Origin: Actinocatenispora comari
GTDB taxonomy: Bacteria; Actinomycetota; Actinomycetes; Mycobacteriales; Micromonosporaceae
Direction of reading: 5' to 3'
NCBI RefSeq assembly: GCF_017312725.1
Contig: NZ_BOPO01000082.1
Span: 1 to 55,660, forward strand
Length of the DNA stretch: 55,660 nucleotides
A program made the position numbers and the translations under genes. Positions 26,401-35,115 of this stretch are shown piece by piece (positions within the stretch are counted from its first letter, which is position 1; the number at the start of each line of letters is the position of its first letter). The notes beneath the pieces are model-generated. The model saw only the letters and a list, made by a program, of their open reading frames with translations, was not told where the DNA came from and made no database searches.

Positions 26401-29400
26401 GAGGTGATCACCAACCAGGGCGCGTGCAGCAGCACCGTCGGCGCCAGCACCCTGTCGGCCAGCCGCACCTACTACGACGGCTCCACCACCCTCGGCACTG
26501 TCACCGCCGCCGGTGATGCGACGACCAGCCAGGCGCTCAAGACCGCCTCCCCAGCCGTGACCTGGGCCGCCGCGTCCACCAGCACCTACGACGTCTACGG
26601 TCGGGTCACCAAGACGGTCGACCCGTTGGGGCGCGCCACCTCGACCAGCTACGGCGACACCGCCACCGCACGCCAGTACCTGCCAGTCAGTGGAAGCGTG
26701 ACCAACCCGAAGGGTTGGACCACCAGCACCACCTACGACCCGGGCCGGCAACTGCCGCTGGCCAGCACGGATGTCAACAACCGGCTCACCACCGAAACCT
26801 ACGACGGGCTCGGACGCCTGACCCAGGTGTGGCTGCCCAGCCACCCCAAAGCCACCTACGCCTCGACACCGTCGATGAAGTTCAGCTACGCCACCACCAA
26901 CGACGCCTACGTGGCGGTCACGACGCAGACGCTGCACGACAGCGGCCTCTACGACACCGACATCAAGATCTACGACTCGCTGCTACGACTCCGGCAAGAA
27001 CAGTCGATGCCCCGCAACGGCGCCACCCACGCGAGGCTGATCGCCGCCACCGCCTACGACTCCCACGGCTGGACCATCGACTCCGTCCAAGCCTTCTACA
27101 ACACCGAGTCCGACCCGGCGACCACTCCCATCCAGATCGTGCCGTCCAAGACGCCAGCCGAAACCCGCACCAGCTTCGACGGCCAAGGCCGCGCCACCGC
27201 CTCCACCCTGTACTCCAACAGCACCGCGCAGTGGACCACCACCACCGCCTACCCGGGCGCCGACGAAACCGACACCACCCCACCCGCCGGAGGCACCCCG
27301 ACCGCCACCATCACCGACGCCCGCGGCCAGAAGACCCAACTGCGGCAGTTCCACGGCGCGGCCGCCACCGGCGCCTACGACCTCTCCTACTACTCCTACG
27401 ACGCCGCCGGCCGCCAGACCAAGCTGGTCGGCCCGTTGGCGCAGAGCGCCAACCCCAGCGACTCGAAGCTTCTGTGGACCACCAGCTACGACGCGGCCGG
27501 CAACACCGTCAAGGCCACCGACCCAGACACCGGCACCACCACCAGCAACTACAACGACGACAATGAACAGGTGTCGAGTACCGACAACGCCGGGCAGACG
27601 CTGAGCACCGACTACGACGTGCTCGGCCGTAAGACGGCGGTCCACAACGGAGACACCTCCGGCCCGATCATCAACGCCTGGAGCTACGACACCGCCGACG
27701 GAGGCAAAGGCCAACTCGCCACCGCCACCACCTACGCCGCCGACGGCACCACCCCCACCTGGACCCACAGCATCGCCGGCTACAACGCCTTCGGCAAACC
27801 CACCGGCGAGACCACCACGGTCCCGGCCGGCGCCTACGGCAACACCGCCGCGATCTCCTATGCGACGACCACCAGCTACTCGCCAGTGATGGGCCTGCCC
27901 AACACGACCACGATCAAGGAGACCGGCACCAACAACCTGATCGGCACCGAGACCTACGGCATCGGCTACAACGAAACCGGCCTACCCGTCACGACCGGCG
28001 GCCTCGACACCTACGTCACCTGGGCCAACTACGACCCCCACGGCCGGCTGATCCGCGCCACCGACAGCGTCATGCCCAAGCAGGTGGCGGTCACCAACAA
28101 CTGGGACGAACCCACCGGCCGGCTTCTCAACGCCACCGTGTCCAAGGAAGACGGCAACGCCGCCGTCGACTCCACCACCTACACCTACAACCCCGCCGGC
28201 CAGGTCACCTCCGCCACCGACACCCAAGACGGCGGCGGCACCGCCTCCACCGACCGGCAGTGCTTCGACTACGACTACCTTGGCCGGATCACCAACGCCT
28301 GGACCGACGCCGGCGCCACCCACACCGCACCGACACCCAGCGTCCAGGGCGTCGGCGGCTGCGACACCACCGACCCGTCCACGGCGTCGCTGTCCGGGCC
28401 GGCACCCTACTGGCAGTCCTACAGCTACGACCTGACCGGCAACCGGATCGCCAGCACCGACCACGCCACGACACCCGGCGGCGCCGACCGCACCACCACC
28501 GAAACCTACGACGGTCTCGACACCCAACACGCCGTGCACACCGTCACCAACGGTGACACCACCACCAGCTGGGACTACGACGCTGACGGCCGCCCCACCG
28601 GCACGACCACCGCAACCGGCGGCACCGTCAACCCCGACACCAGCCAAGCCTTCACCTGGAACGCCGCCGGGAAACTCGCCACTCTTACCACCGGAACACC
28701 TGACCAGCCGAAGCACTCCACCGGTTACGGCTACGACGCCGACGGCAATCTGATCGCCCGCACCACCGACGGCATGACGACGGTGTACCTCGGCGGAGAC
28801 GCCATACAGCTGTCCGGTGGATCCGTCACCGAAATCGACCGCACCTACGACTTCCCCGACGGACCCAGCGCCGTGCGAGTCGCCACCACAAGCGGCAGCA
28901 GCCTGCACTGGCAGGCCGCCGACCCCCATGGCACCGGCACCGTCGACATCACCGCCGATGGCCTCGCCGTCACCCGACGCCTCTACACCCCGTTCGGCCA
29001 AGACCGCACCCCCACCACCAGCCAAGGCTGGGCCGGAGACAAAGGCTTCGTCGGCGGCACCCGCGACGACACCAACCAGCTCACCAACCTCGGCGCCCGC
29101 CAATACTCCGCGACCTTGGGCCGCTTCCTCAACCCCGACCCACTCCTCGACCACGACTCGCCACAGCAATGGAATGGATACGCATATTCAAACAACGCTC
29201 CGCCTAACTCTTGTGACCCCGACGGAAGAATGATTCGTGGCGACGATGGCCGTGGCTACGGAACCGCCAAGCAAGTAGACAAAGCAAACCGTGAATATTA
29301 TTGGATGCACCCCGAACGGCTGAGTAAGAACGATCCAAACTACTCTCGTACGGGGCCGAAAATGCATCCTACGAAGTCTTGCAAGAGCGGTATTTATGGG

Positions 29401-29952
29401 CCTGGCGGCGCCTGTCTCGACGCTAAGATGCCTCAGGTTCGGCAGGGGAATCTCACCAATGGATCCGATGCCTATGCGCTCGCACTTGCGTCGCAGATTC
29501 ACGCGAGTTGCTTCTTCGACAAAGCGCAGATTATTTGCACCGGATCTGGAAGCGTATATTCCCGACCGATAACTATCGGGGATATCCTCTTTTATCCAAA
29601 TTCGAGCGGCGACCTTGGTCGTCAGAAAAAATTCGAAGCGCAGCGTCGGGCCGCAATAGCGAAAAAGGCGTCGAAGCGCACGGCAGACATCTACGGTCCA
29701 AACCTCCTTCGGCACGAAGCAGTGCACTCGGACCAATGGACCCACTTCTCGAGCGTTGGTCAATACGCAGCAGTCTACTATGCCCTCTCGTTGTCGTCCT
29801 TGTGGCATTGCGGCGACGCTGCCATATGCAACTTGTTCGAGGTTCAGGCAAATCTCTACTGGGGAGGCTACAAGGACTATCGGTATCTCAAGCCATCGGC
29901 TGGCAGCACGCCGCGCCCTGTTCCGGGTGCCAGTCCCCGTCCAGTTAACTAG
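23404..29952 (+). CDS. RHS-repeat polymorphic toxin, putative metallopeptidase C-terminus
   Basis: 2182 aa from ATG 23404, which follows a perfect GGAGG site; the earlier GTG lacks one. Residues about 20-45 form a signal peptide (AxA at TPAAAA). From about 300 to 1900 there are YD/RHS repeats (TYDVYGRVT, TYDGLGRLT, DYDVLGRKT, NYDPHGRLI, DYDADGRPT). The RHS core signature RQYSATLGRFLNPDPL ... GYAYSNNAPPNSCDPDG ends near residue 1938. The roughly 245-residue tail is the variable toxin. It contains RHEAVHSDQW (H2104, E2105, H2108) and a later FEVQAN (E2146), a HExxH plus Glu arrangement consistent with a zinc metallopeptidase. The tail is more AT-rich than the RHS body. Three small envelope-type ORFs follow. 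Export through Sec and action on a competing cell surface or cytoplasm are inferred. Confidence 0.85.
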   Translation: MPHALLRVKAARSRRRAAVGRWAASAGAALLAGCLLVATPAAAAPGSDELWSPFPLPETPSVPVTNVNRASSASTHSTMRSTAPRAPHWPTAGSATIGITPIDPADAAIAAAAGHPGQHRLATAAGIPVSVSAPGTLTTGRLPVSTKARSAAKTASAAAATRQVKVAVTSRAQARRAGVDGLVVSVAPVDTTGKSGVSVGVDYSAIVDAYGGDYAARLHLVRLPNCVLTTPTVKRCQRQTPVAASSNDLTGGQLVADLTLPAASGTDGGAVVLAAVGGAGSGAGTYAATPLKASGDWSVGNTGAFSYSYPITVPPALGGDGPGVALSYSSSSVDGRTSANNSQASWIGDGWDYTPGFIERSYKSCDDDGHDAVFENCWAGDNATLSLGGKSNRLVPTGSGNTWRLSDDDGSLVEQIDGASNGLHAGTYWKVTTQDGTVYLFGAEHLPTANGGDGSDDATNAAWGAPVYGDDDGEPCHAGTFDASRCTQGWRWNLDFVIDTHHDITVYHYRTETNYYGAGTTHTPTSYVRGGVPTSISYGQQVADYVAGKNPAAQVLFGVAQRCDTTGGFDCSKALSKDTASHWPDVPYDQHCDSSGTCDTHNPTFWSQLRLSTITTRVWDLSLSTPGWSTVDKYTLSQTYPDPGDIGQGGTYEPGKAMWLASIQHTGADTRGGGSSVALDKTTFDGKDALANRVDGIITPSDVAPIRRFRLFGLTTETGEKITVTYDTTATTGCDRSSPPTEDNDTRPCYPVRWTPDGYTDPILDWFYTYPVTEVDENDNGDLWTADQSPAKVTTYSYSGAAWHRDDSEFTPTKTRTWGQFRGYHAITTRTGKTPDPITQSTSWYLQGMNGDVRKDGSKRSVSFTDSAGDTITDNPAWNGTSYQTTTYSSDGGSAQTQTMNHPWQSAATATKTRSGLPDLIARYSNTDRVDTRDKLADGTWRTAETVTTFDNGTGLATAVDDKGQIDADGKPVGGTTPEKCTHTRYATDTDRNIRSLPAEVITNQGACSSTVGASTLSASRTYYDGSTTLGTVTAAGDATTSQALKTASPAVTWAAASTSTYDVYGRVTKTVDPLGRATSTSYGDTATARQYLPVSGSVTNPKGWTTSTTYDPGRQLPLASTDVNNRLTTETYDGLGRLTQVWLPSHPKATYASTPSMKFSYATTNDAYVAVTTQTLHDSGLYDTDIKIYDSLLRLRQEQSMPRNGATHARLIAATAYDSHGWTIDSVQAFYNTESDPATTPIQIVPSKTPAETRTSFDGQGRATASTLYSNSTAQWTTTTAYPGADETDTTPPAGGTPTATITDARGQKTQLRQFHGAAATGAYDLSYYSYDAAGRQTKLVGPLAQSANPSDSKLLWTTSYDAAGNTVKATDPDTGTTTSNYNDDNEQVSSTDNAGQTLSTDYDVLGRKTAVHNGDTSGPIINAWSYDTADGGKGQLATATTYAADGTTPTWTHSIAGYNAFGKPTGETTTVPAGAYGNTAAISYATTTSYSPVMGLPNTTTIKETGTNNLIGTETYGIGYNETGLPVTTGGLDTYVTWANYDPHGRLIRATDSVMPKQVAVTNNWDEPTGRLLNATVSKEDGNAAVDSTTYTYNPAGQVTSATDTQDGGGTASTDRQCFDYDYLGRITNAWTDAGATHTAPTPSVQGVGGCDTTDPSTASLSGPAPYWQSYSYDLTGNRIASTDHATTPGGADRTTTETYDGLDTQHAVHTVTNGDTTTSWDYDADGRPTGTTTATGGTVNPDTSQAFTWNAAGKLATLTTGTPDQPKHSTGYGYDADGNLIARTTDGMTTVYLGGDAIQLSGGSVTEIDRTYDFPDGPSAVRVATTSGSSLHWQAADPHGTGTVDITADGLAVTRRLYTPFGQDRTPTTSQGWAGDKGFVGGTRDDTNQLTNLGARQYSATLGRFLNPDPLLDHDSPQQWNGYAYSNNAPPNSCDPDGRMIRGDDGRGYGTAKQVDKANREYYWMHPERLSKNDPNYSRTGPKMHPTKSCKSGIYGPGGACLDAKMPQVRQGNLTNGSDAYALALASQIHASCFFDKAQIICTGSGSVYSRPITIGDILFYPNSSGDLGRQKKFEAQRRAAIAKKASKRTADIYGPNLLRHEAVHSDQWTHFSSVGQYAAVYYALSLSSLWHCGDAAICNLFEVQANLYWGGYKDYRYLKPSAGSTPRPVPGASPRPVN

Positions 29953-30008
29953 TGTGGCGTTAAGCCAGCCTAAGTGAAGTTGGCCAGATCTAGATTGGTG
30001 CGTGTCAG

Positions 30009-30578
30009 ATGAGGTGGCCGAATCGGGCAAGATTCAGATTTCGCGACCGGCGCCTGTTTCGTCGACATCTATCGATGATGACCTCCGTCGCAATTTGCGC
30101 CGGACTCCTAACTGCTTGTTCTCCCGGTCCTGCTCGCTTCGCGGGGATCCAATGGATAGGAGGACAGGCGGTTGTACGGATATTCCGTTGCGAAGGGAGC
30201 CCCATCGCCGGGCTGGCATTAGGTGACAAGCGAACGGACGAAGCGAAATCAAGCACTGCGAGTCCCCAGGGTGGAAGTTGGGAAATCAGCGCACCTCTAG
30301 ACGGCGAGCCGCCCTCGACGGTGCCGCTCTTTTCAACGCCGGCCGGGTGGAATCGTATCGGATTCGGCTTGGATCACTTAGAACCGGGTAAGGCTTATGA
30401 CCTTGACGCATTTTTTGCAACGCGCGGTACTTTGGTAATACAGTTCACATTATCTGAACTAAAACGCTTGCGGAAGAACCAGGTACTGAGCTATCACCCT
30501 GGGCTTCTCGGACGAACAGGCGACTCTCGCACGATTAGCCTAACTGAGTTTGCGCACCAAGCGAAGAACGATTGCTAA
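30009..30578 (+). CDS. Putative lipoprotein, first gene after RHS toxin (candidate immunity protein)
   Basis: 189 aa from ATG 30009; ATG 30075 or 30078 would give a shorter, conventional lipoprotein signal. The positive N-region is followed by a hydrophobic stretch and lipobox LLTAC, so it is likely lipidated outside the membrane. The mature part has no family I recognise (RIFRCEGSPIAGLALGDKRT, YDLDAFFATRGTLVIQFTLS). It sits 56 bp after the RHS stop in the same lower-GC block. Position, envelope targeting and lack of other function point to immunity against the tail toxin. Confidence 0.6.
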   Translation: MRWPNRARFRFRDRRLFRRHLSMMTSVAICAGLLTACSPGPARFAGIQWIGGQAVVRIFRCEGSPIAGLALGDKRTDEAKSSTASPQGGSWEISAPLDGEPPSTVPLFSTPAGWNRIGFGLDHLEPGKAYDLDAFFATRGTLVIQFTLSELKRLRKNQVLSYHPGLLGRTGDSRTISLTEFAHQAKNDC

Positions 30579-30724
30579 AGGACAGCCATCGGCGATAGGG
30601 ATTTGGCACGCGACGCGGCGGCACCGGAAGGATGGTGCCCGACCTTCGGCGTTGGTTAAGGGCAACTGACCGCGTTGTTGTGACGGCGCGGCTATTCCGC
30701 TTTCGTAGGGTAGTAAGGCATTAG

Positions 30725-30955
30725 ATGAGTAGTCGGATTGCTGTCACAATTATTGGCGCCAGTGTGATTACACTCGGGACCTTCTATTTGCTGAAGCCCA
30801 ATCAGTTCGTGAACATTCTGAGGAGGGGTCCAGGCGCTCGCGGAGAACCGACTCAGCTGCCGGGCTGTGTACGAGTTGGGTTTTGTCTCCTGCTCGTACT
30901 TGTTGGAATATTCTTTGTTTATAAAGCAATAGTTGGTGAGATACCTACTAGGTGA
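30725..30955 (+). CDS. Small two-TM membrane protein
   Basis: 76 aa from ATG 30725. Two hydrophobic segments: about residues 5-22 (VTIIGASVITLGTFYLL) and 48-67 (VGFCLLLVLVGIFFVYKAIV), separated by a basic loop (LRRGPGARGE). No conserved motif or clear ribosome-binding site. It shares the AT-richer base composition of the toxin tail and may be a second immunity or accessory protein, or a transferred passenger gene. Confidence 0.5.
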   Translation: MSSRIAVTIIGASVITLGTFYLLKPNQFVNILRRGPGARGEPTQLPGCVRVGFCLLLVLVGIFFVYKAIVGEIPTR

Positions 30956-31020
30956 GTCTGCTGAGTTGTGCATACGTGTCCAACCCTCTTAGGGGCCGTC
31001 GCGTGGCCGGAAGGTAAGGC

Positions 31021-31455
31021 GTGTCAATCCGACGAGGCGAGACTGGCGTGGTCCGGCTCCGGCGCGTCCATGCGTATGGGTTTTCCGTTGTCCTAGTAGG
31101 CGTGCTCGCCTCCTGCTCAAGCCTCCCGAAAAGAGTAAACGATGATGATCTTATCGGTGAGTGGCGTGGCTCAGGAGGCGCTCTCCTAACGCTTGATCTG
31201 AGGCATCGCTTCGTTGCGAAGCGGCTACCGCTACAGATAATTGCCTCTGGCAGTTACTATGCGCCGCGGGATGCGACTGGTTCTTGGTATATTGAAAGGC
31301 GGGGCTTAGAAGCGGCGCGACTCAATCTTTCGATCAAACGTAGCGGCTTCCAGCTTGTCATAGGAAACGAAAATAGCCATTGGGTCATCTTCTATTACAT
31401 CACTGACCCTGACCTGGATAAACGGTATGTGTTCCGTCGAGTAATTTCCGAGTAG
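31021..31455 (+). CDS. Putative lipoprotein (lipocalin-like size), candidate immunity protein
   Basis: 144 aa from GTG 31021, preceded by GGAAGGTAAGG. Basic N-terminus, hydrophobic stretch and lipobox VLASC, then a compact beta-rich domain starting DDDLIGEWRGSGGALLTLDL and containing GSWYIERRG and HWVIFYYIT, a pattern like small lipocalin/GEWRG-type lipoproteins. It is the third small envelope protein downstream of the RHS toxin. Function unknown; surface immunity or periplasmic stress binding are possible. Confidence 0.6.
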   Translation: MSIRRGETGVVRLRRVHAYGFSVVLVGVLASCSSLPKRVNDDDLIGEWRGSGGALLTLDLRHRFVAKRLPLQIIASGSYYAPRDATGSWYIERRGLEAARLNLSIKRSGFQLVIGNENSHWVIFYYITDPDLDKRYVFRRVISE

Positions 31456-31719
31456 CAGAGCGCTGTGGGATGGGACGGGTGTGGCTCGGAGGACGTGGCG
31501 GGCACATGTCGCTGGCGCTGGGCGGGCCCGGCTTAGCGCGCAGCGCGGCGCGCTGAACCTGTTACGACGGGTGAGGGTGAATAGAAATAGCGTGGCCCCG
31601 GTGGTCTAGGAGATGAGGCTAGCATGTTGTGCTTGTCACTCTGGTTTATTCCGCTTTCATAGATTGTTTGTGGGTAGGGCGGCGAAACTCTGGCTACGCC
31701 CGCCCCTGCCCACGCTCGG
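31456..31719. other. Spacer between immunity candidates and integrase
   Basis: No gene or repeat is evident. The integrase gene ends convergently at 31720, and this stretch could hold a terminator for both units, but no strong hairpin was found. Confidence 0.35.
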
Positions 31720-33207
31720 TTAGAGCGCTGGCGGCGTTGGGCCATGGTGCTGCGGTCGGTGGTGTTGGGCGCGGGGGATGGTGGCGGCGGTGGCGTTGGC
31801 GGCGTCTTTCGCGAGTTGGGGGAGCACGCTGCTGTAGGTGTCGGCGGTCAGGGTGATGGTGGAGTGGCGCAGCATGGCCTGGACTACTTTGAGGTCGACG
31901 CCCGCGGCGAGGGCGAGGGTGGCTGCGCCGTGGCGCAGGTCGTGCAGCCGGATCGGGGGAAGACCTGCCCGGGCGATGAGTCGCTGGAAGTGGGCGGTGA
32001 CCCAGCCGGGTTGGAGTGGCTGGCCATCGGGCGTGGTGAAGAGCAGCCCGTGGGTGGGCCAGGGTTCGCGGGCGGCGAGGCGTTGTTTGGCTTGCGCCGC
32101 GCGGTGGCGGCGCAGGACGGTGATGGTGTCGTCGTCGAGGGCGATGGTGGCATCCGAGGATTCGGTCTTGGTGCGTGCCAGGGTCGGCGTTTTGTGTTCG
32201 CCCAGTAGCTGCCAGCGGATGGTGATCTCACCGGCAGTCAGGTCGAGGTCGTCGTCGTGCAGCCCGCAGGCTTCGCCGCGGCGGAGCCCGCGGTAGGCGA
32301 CCAGATGAAACAGCGGATAGAGCGCGTCGTCGAGGATCGCATCCAGGAACCGGCCGGTTTGTTCGGCGGTCCACACCATCACTGGCCCCGGGACGGTTCC
32401 ATCGGCCTCCCAGCGGCGGACGCGTTCTGGCGTCCACACGAGCGGACGTGGCCGGCGCGGAGAGGGTAGTTCGATGTGGGTGGCGGGGTTGGCGGCTATG
32501 AGGTCTTCACGGATCGCGGCGTTGAGCGCGGCGCGCAGGGTGGCGCGGATGCGGTGCAGGGTGGTCGCGCCGGTGACCTTCTCCCCACGCAAGGCGAGGC
32601 AGGCTGCCTTGTCGCCAGACTCGCGGATGGCCTGGACGTAGTCGGCGCGGTCGATGATCGCTTCGATCATCGCGGCGATGTGCTGCCGGCGTAGCCGGTC
32701 GAGCCGCAGATGCCCCAAGTGCGGGATCAGGTGGCGGCGAATGTGTTCGGCGTACTTGCTGCGGGTCGAGTCGGCCAGGTTGCGTTTACCGGCGAGCCAT
32801 TGGTCGAGCCATTCGGCGACGGTCGGCTGCCCGATCAGCCTGGTGCCGGTTTGCAGGGCGCGGCGGACGGTGTCGGTGTCGGGTAGCCGTCCGTCGGTGG
32901 AGATCGTGTGCTTGATCAGGTCACCAAGTCCGATCTGGCTGGTGGTATCGCTGCGGTCCGGGATCGCCAGCAGCGTGTTGAGGTGCAGCAGATCGGCCGT
33001 GGCGTCGTCCTGGGTCGGGTAGCCGGCGTGGCGCAGCGTGCGGCGTGTGCCGTCGGCGCGGCGCGGCAGGTCGCATTGGATGTGCCAGGCGCCGTGTCGC
33101 GGGTTCCAGGATCCGTTGGCCCGCTTGAGTTGCGGGCAGCCCCGGCCGAGCAGGCGGGCGGTCTGCGGGTCACGGCAGGTGCAGCGTTTGTAGACCGAAC
33201 CCTTCAC
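31720..33207 (-). CDS. Tyrosine recombinase (phage/ICE integrase)
   Basis: 495 aa from GTG 33207, which has AAGGGAG 8 bp upstream and begins VKGSVYKRCTCRD like integrases of actinomycete conjugative elements; GTG 33234 is less well supported. Residues about 120-230 form the SAM-like core-binding domain (VAEWLDQWLAGKRNLADSTR). All catalytic residues are visible: R309 (GLRRGE), K347 (ARTKTES), H422 and R425 (LHDLRHG), H448 (LRHST) and Tyr 458 (DTYSS). It should catalyse integration at a tRNA gene. It lies about 1 kb from the intact tRNA at 34187. No excisionase gene was found next to it, so the element may be immobile. Confidence 0.9.
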   Translation of the reverse strand: MKGSVYKRCTCRDPQTARLLGRGCPQLKRANGSWNPRHGAWHIQCDLPRRADGTRRTLRHAGYPTQDDATADLLHLNTLLAIPDRSDTTSQIGLGDLIKHTISTDGRLPDTDTVRRALQTGTRLIGQPTVAEWLDQWLAGKRNLADSTRSKYAEHIRRHLIPHLGHLRLDRLRRQHIAAMIEAIIDRADYVQAIRESGDKAACLALRGEKVTGATTLHRIRATLRAALNAAIREDLIAANPATHIELPSPRRPRPLVWTPERVRRWEADGTVPGPVMVWTAEQTGRFLDAILDDALYPLFHLVAYRGLRRGEACGLHDDDLDLTAGEITIRWQLLGEHKTPTLARTKTESSDATIALDDDTITVLRRHRAAQAKQRLAAREPWPTHGLLFTTPDGQPLQPGWVTAHFQRLIARAGLPPIRLHDLRHGAATLALAAGVDLKVVQAMLRHSTITLTADTYSSVLPQLAKDAANATAATIPRAQHHRPQHHGPTPPAL

Positions 33208-34186
33208 CAGGCCGGCTCCCTTCCCGATCGGCACGTCGACCCGCCGCCAGCCGGGCAGGTCATGGAGCGCCCAGCGTGGTGACGGTCGTGGCCATGGCCG
33301 CTCGACTCCACCGCGAAGTCAAGTCGCACCACCGGCGCGGGCCGGCGACCAGCCGAGCTCGCGAGAGAAGGCGCCGCACGGGCCCCAGCCGCCGGGTGAC
33401 CGACGCCGGCGCAACGGTCGGGATGGGAAGACGGGAGGCGCACCGTGCAGCCTGGCGGAGGCTGCGGCCCGGCCGGGGTCGAGACGACTGACCGGCTCGG
33501 GATCGAGATAGGGAACGGATCGGGGGAATGATCCCTGCTGTTGTTGATGCTCATGTATTCAATTGCCACCGGCCCCCACCGAATGGGACAGCACTGTTGC
33601 GCAGAACACGGCAGCACCATCCGATCGGCGACGCGTATCAGAACATCGGGGAGTCGGGACGCGGTCCTGTGCGTGCCGGTGGCGAGACGGTGGATGGACT
33701 GCGTCAGAACGGCGGGGACGGGCCTCGAGCAGAGGCATCGATCTGTCGGCGATGGTCATGCTTTCCACCCGCCCAAGGACACCGAGGAGGGGACTGCGGT
33801 ACTACTCAAGCCACCGCAGCAGCGTCCGGCCGGCGACCTTCTCAGGGCATCGGACGTCGAGCCGAGTGTGGAGCACACACGAGCACACCGGCCGACTCAG
33901 GGCGGCCAGCGCGCTCGGCAGATACCGCGTTGTGGCCGGTCACGGCCTCGCGCAGCAGCAGTCGACTGCATCGCGGGTCAGGGCGCCGTGGTGCTCCGTG
34001 GATGCTCCGACCGCGTGACTCCAACATGCATCAACCGGCGCTACGTGACTCCAGCGATCGCTGCGAGCGCCGGGCCGGTGGGCCGGGGCCGGCGATGGCG
34101 CGGCGTGGTGTCGATGCTGGTCGGGGGCGGTTTGGGGGCTACCGGGCGGTTCGCTCGGCGGGGCGTCGGATAAGGTGCTGACGCTG
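33208..34186. other. Gene-free kilobase between integrase and tRNA
   Basis: No coding frame has motifs, start sites or codon pattern I trust. No excisionase-like winged-helix frame is present. The last ~110 bp (about 34078-34186) resemble the sequence before the broken tRNA at 3540-3646, so this is the presumed right attachment region. Confidence 0.5.
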
Positions 34187-34263
34187 GGGGCGGTAGCTCA
34201 GCCGGTTAGAGCAGGGGACTCATAATCCTTTGGCCGCGGGTTCGAGTCCCGCCCGCCCCACCA
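34187..34263 (+). tRNA. tRNA with CAT anticodon (elongator Met or lysidine-Ile type)
   Basis: 77 bases with encoded CCA fold fully: acceptor GGGGCGG/CCGCCCC, D stem GCTC/GAGC, anticodon stem GGGGA/TCCTT with loop CTCATAA (anticodon 34221-34223), T arm GCGGG-TTCGAGT-CCCGC and discriminator A. The 1-72 pair is G-C, so it is not the initiator. Whether it decodes AUG or, after lysidine modification, AUA cannot be read from sequence alone. It bounds the island, and the first 39 bases are duplicated at 3647-3685. Confidence 0.93.
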
Positions 34264-34319
34264 CCTGCGGAAACGCGGTCTGTCGTGCCCTACGAGGGTG
34301 GTAAGCCAGGGGACTGGCG

Positions 34320-34982
34320 TCAGCGACCCGCTGGGGTGCAGATGCAGGAGCGGTTGCCGTCGGCGTCCTCGACCACCCAGTACGACGGGGCGGCGGCGTC
34401 GCTGACCAGCCGGCCGCCGGCGGCGAGTACCGCCTGGAGCCGTCGCTCGCCCTCGTCGGGGGCGACCCAAACGTCGAAGTGCCAGCGCTGTTCGAAGGGT
34501 TGCGCGGGCAGTACCGGGCCGCCGCTGTCGTCCGGTTCCTGCCACCACACCGTGGGTACCTGCCCGCTGGGGTCGACGGGTTCGCCGTGGGTGACCTCGC
34601 CGCCGAGCAGCGCCGCATAGTACGGGGCGAGCCGCGAGTTGGCCGCGGTGTCGAGGCCGAGTTCGAGCTGGGTGATGCCGCCGGCGTCGGAGGTGACGCC
34701 GAGCTGCTCGGCGCGCCGGCTGATCTCGCGGGCGAGCTGGACGTCGCGGCCGGTGATGCCCTCGGGGCTGGTCAGGGCCACGACCACGGCGGTGCCGGTG
34801 ATGGTCAGGTCCGGGTAGTGGGCGGCGGCGGTGGCGGCCTGCCCGATGGCGTTCGCCAGCGCGTACCCGGTGGCGGGGTCGCCGGTGCGGAAGCGGGCCT
34901 TGAGCCGGCCGAGGAGCGGTCGCCAGTCGTCGAGGCCCGCCTCGGCGAGTTGCGCGCTCGTCAGCTGTTGCTGGTCGTCCAT
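34320..34982 (-). CDS. Pterin-4a-carbinolamine dehydratase-like / VOC fusion protein
   Basis: 220 aa from ATG 34982. Residues about 1-100 follow the PCD fold (FRTGDPATGYALANAIGQAA, HYPDLTITGTAVVVALTS, TGRDVQLAREIS), and 110-220 are a glyoxalase_6-type VOC half (LELGLDTAANSRLAPYYAAL, WHFDVWVAPDEGERRLQAVL). The usual PCD catalytic His positions are partly kept (AHYPDL). This fusion is common in actinobacteria but its reaction is not settled. The gene stands alone beside the tRNA. Confidence 0.72.
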   Translation of the reverse strand: MDDQQQLTSAQLAEAGLDDWRPLLGRLKARFRTGDPATGYALANAIGQAATAAAHYPDLTITGTAVVVALTSPEGITGRDVQLAREISRRAEQLGVTSDAGGITQLELGLDTAANSRLAPYYAALLGGEVTHGEPVDPSGQVPTVWWQEPDDSGGPVLPAQPFEQRWHFDVWVAPDEGERRLQAVLAAGGRLVSDAAAPSYWVVEDADGNRSCICTPAGR

Positions 34983-35115
34983 GATGCTCCGTCCGCCGGT
35001 GGGTCGTGGTCGCCCACGGTAGGGCAGGTTCCGGACGAACGCCGTCCGGGATGTTCACACGGCGGCAATGAGTTCCGGCCAGCCGCGCCGTGTGCCCGGC
35101 AACGAAGGGGTCCCG

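Noticed and set aside
29188-30030. 280-aa minus-strand frame under the RHS toxin tail
   Set aside because: It is antisense to the HEAVH domain, has no ribosome-binding site or motif, and is explained by the AT-rich tail leaving fewer antisense stops.
31720-34186. CRISPR array or replication origin near the integrase
   Set aside because: No regularly spaced repeats or iteron cluster could be found.
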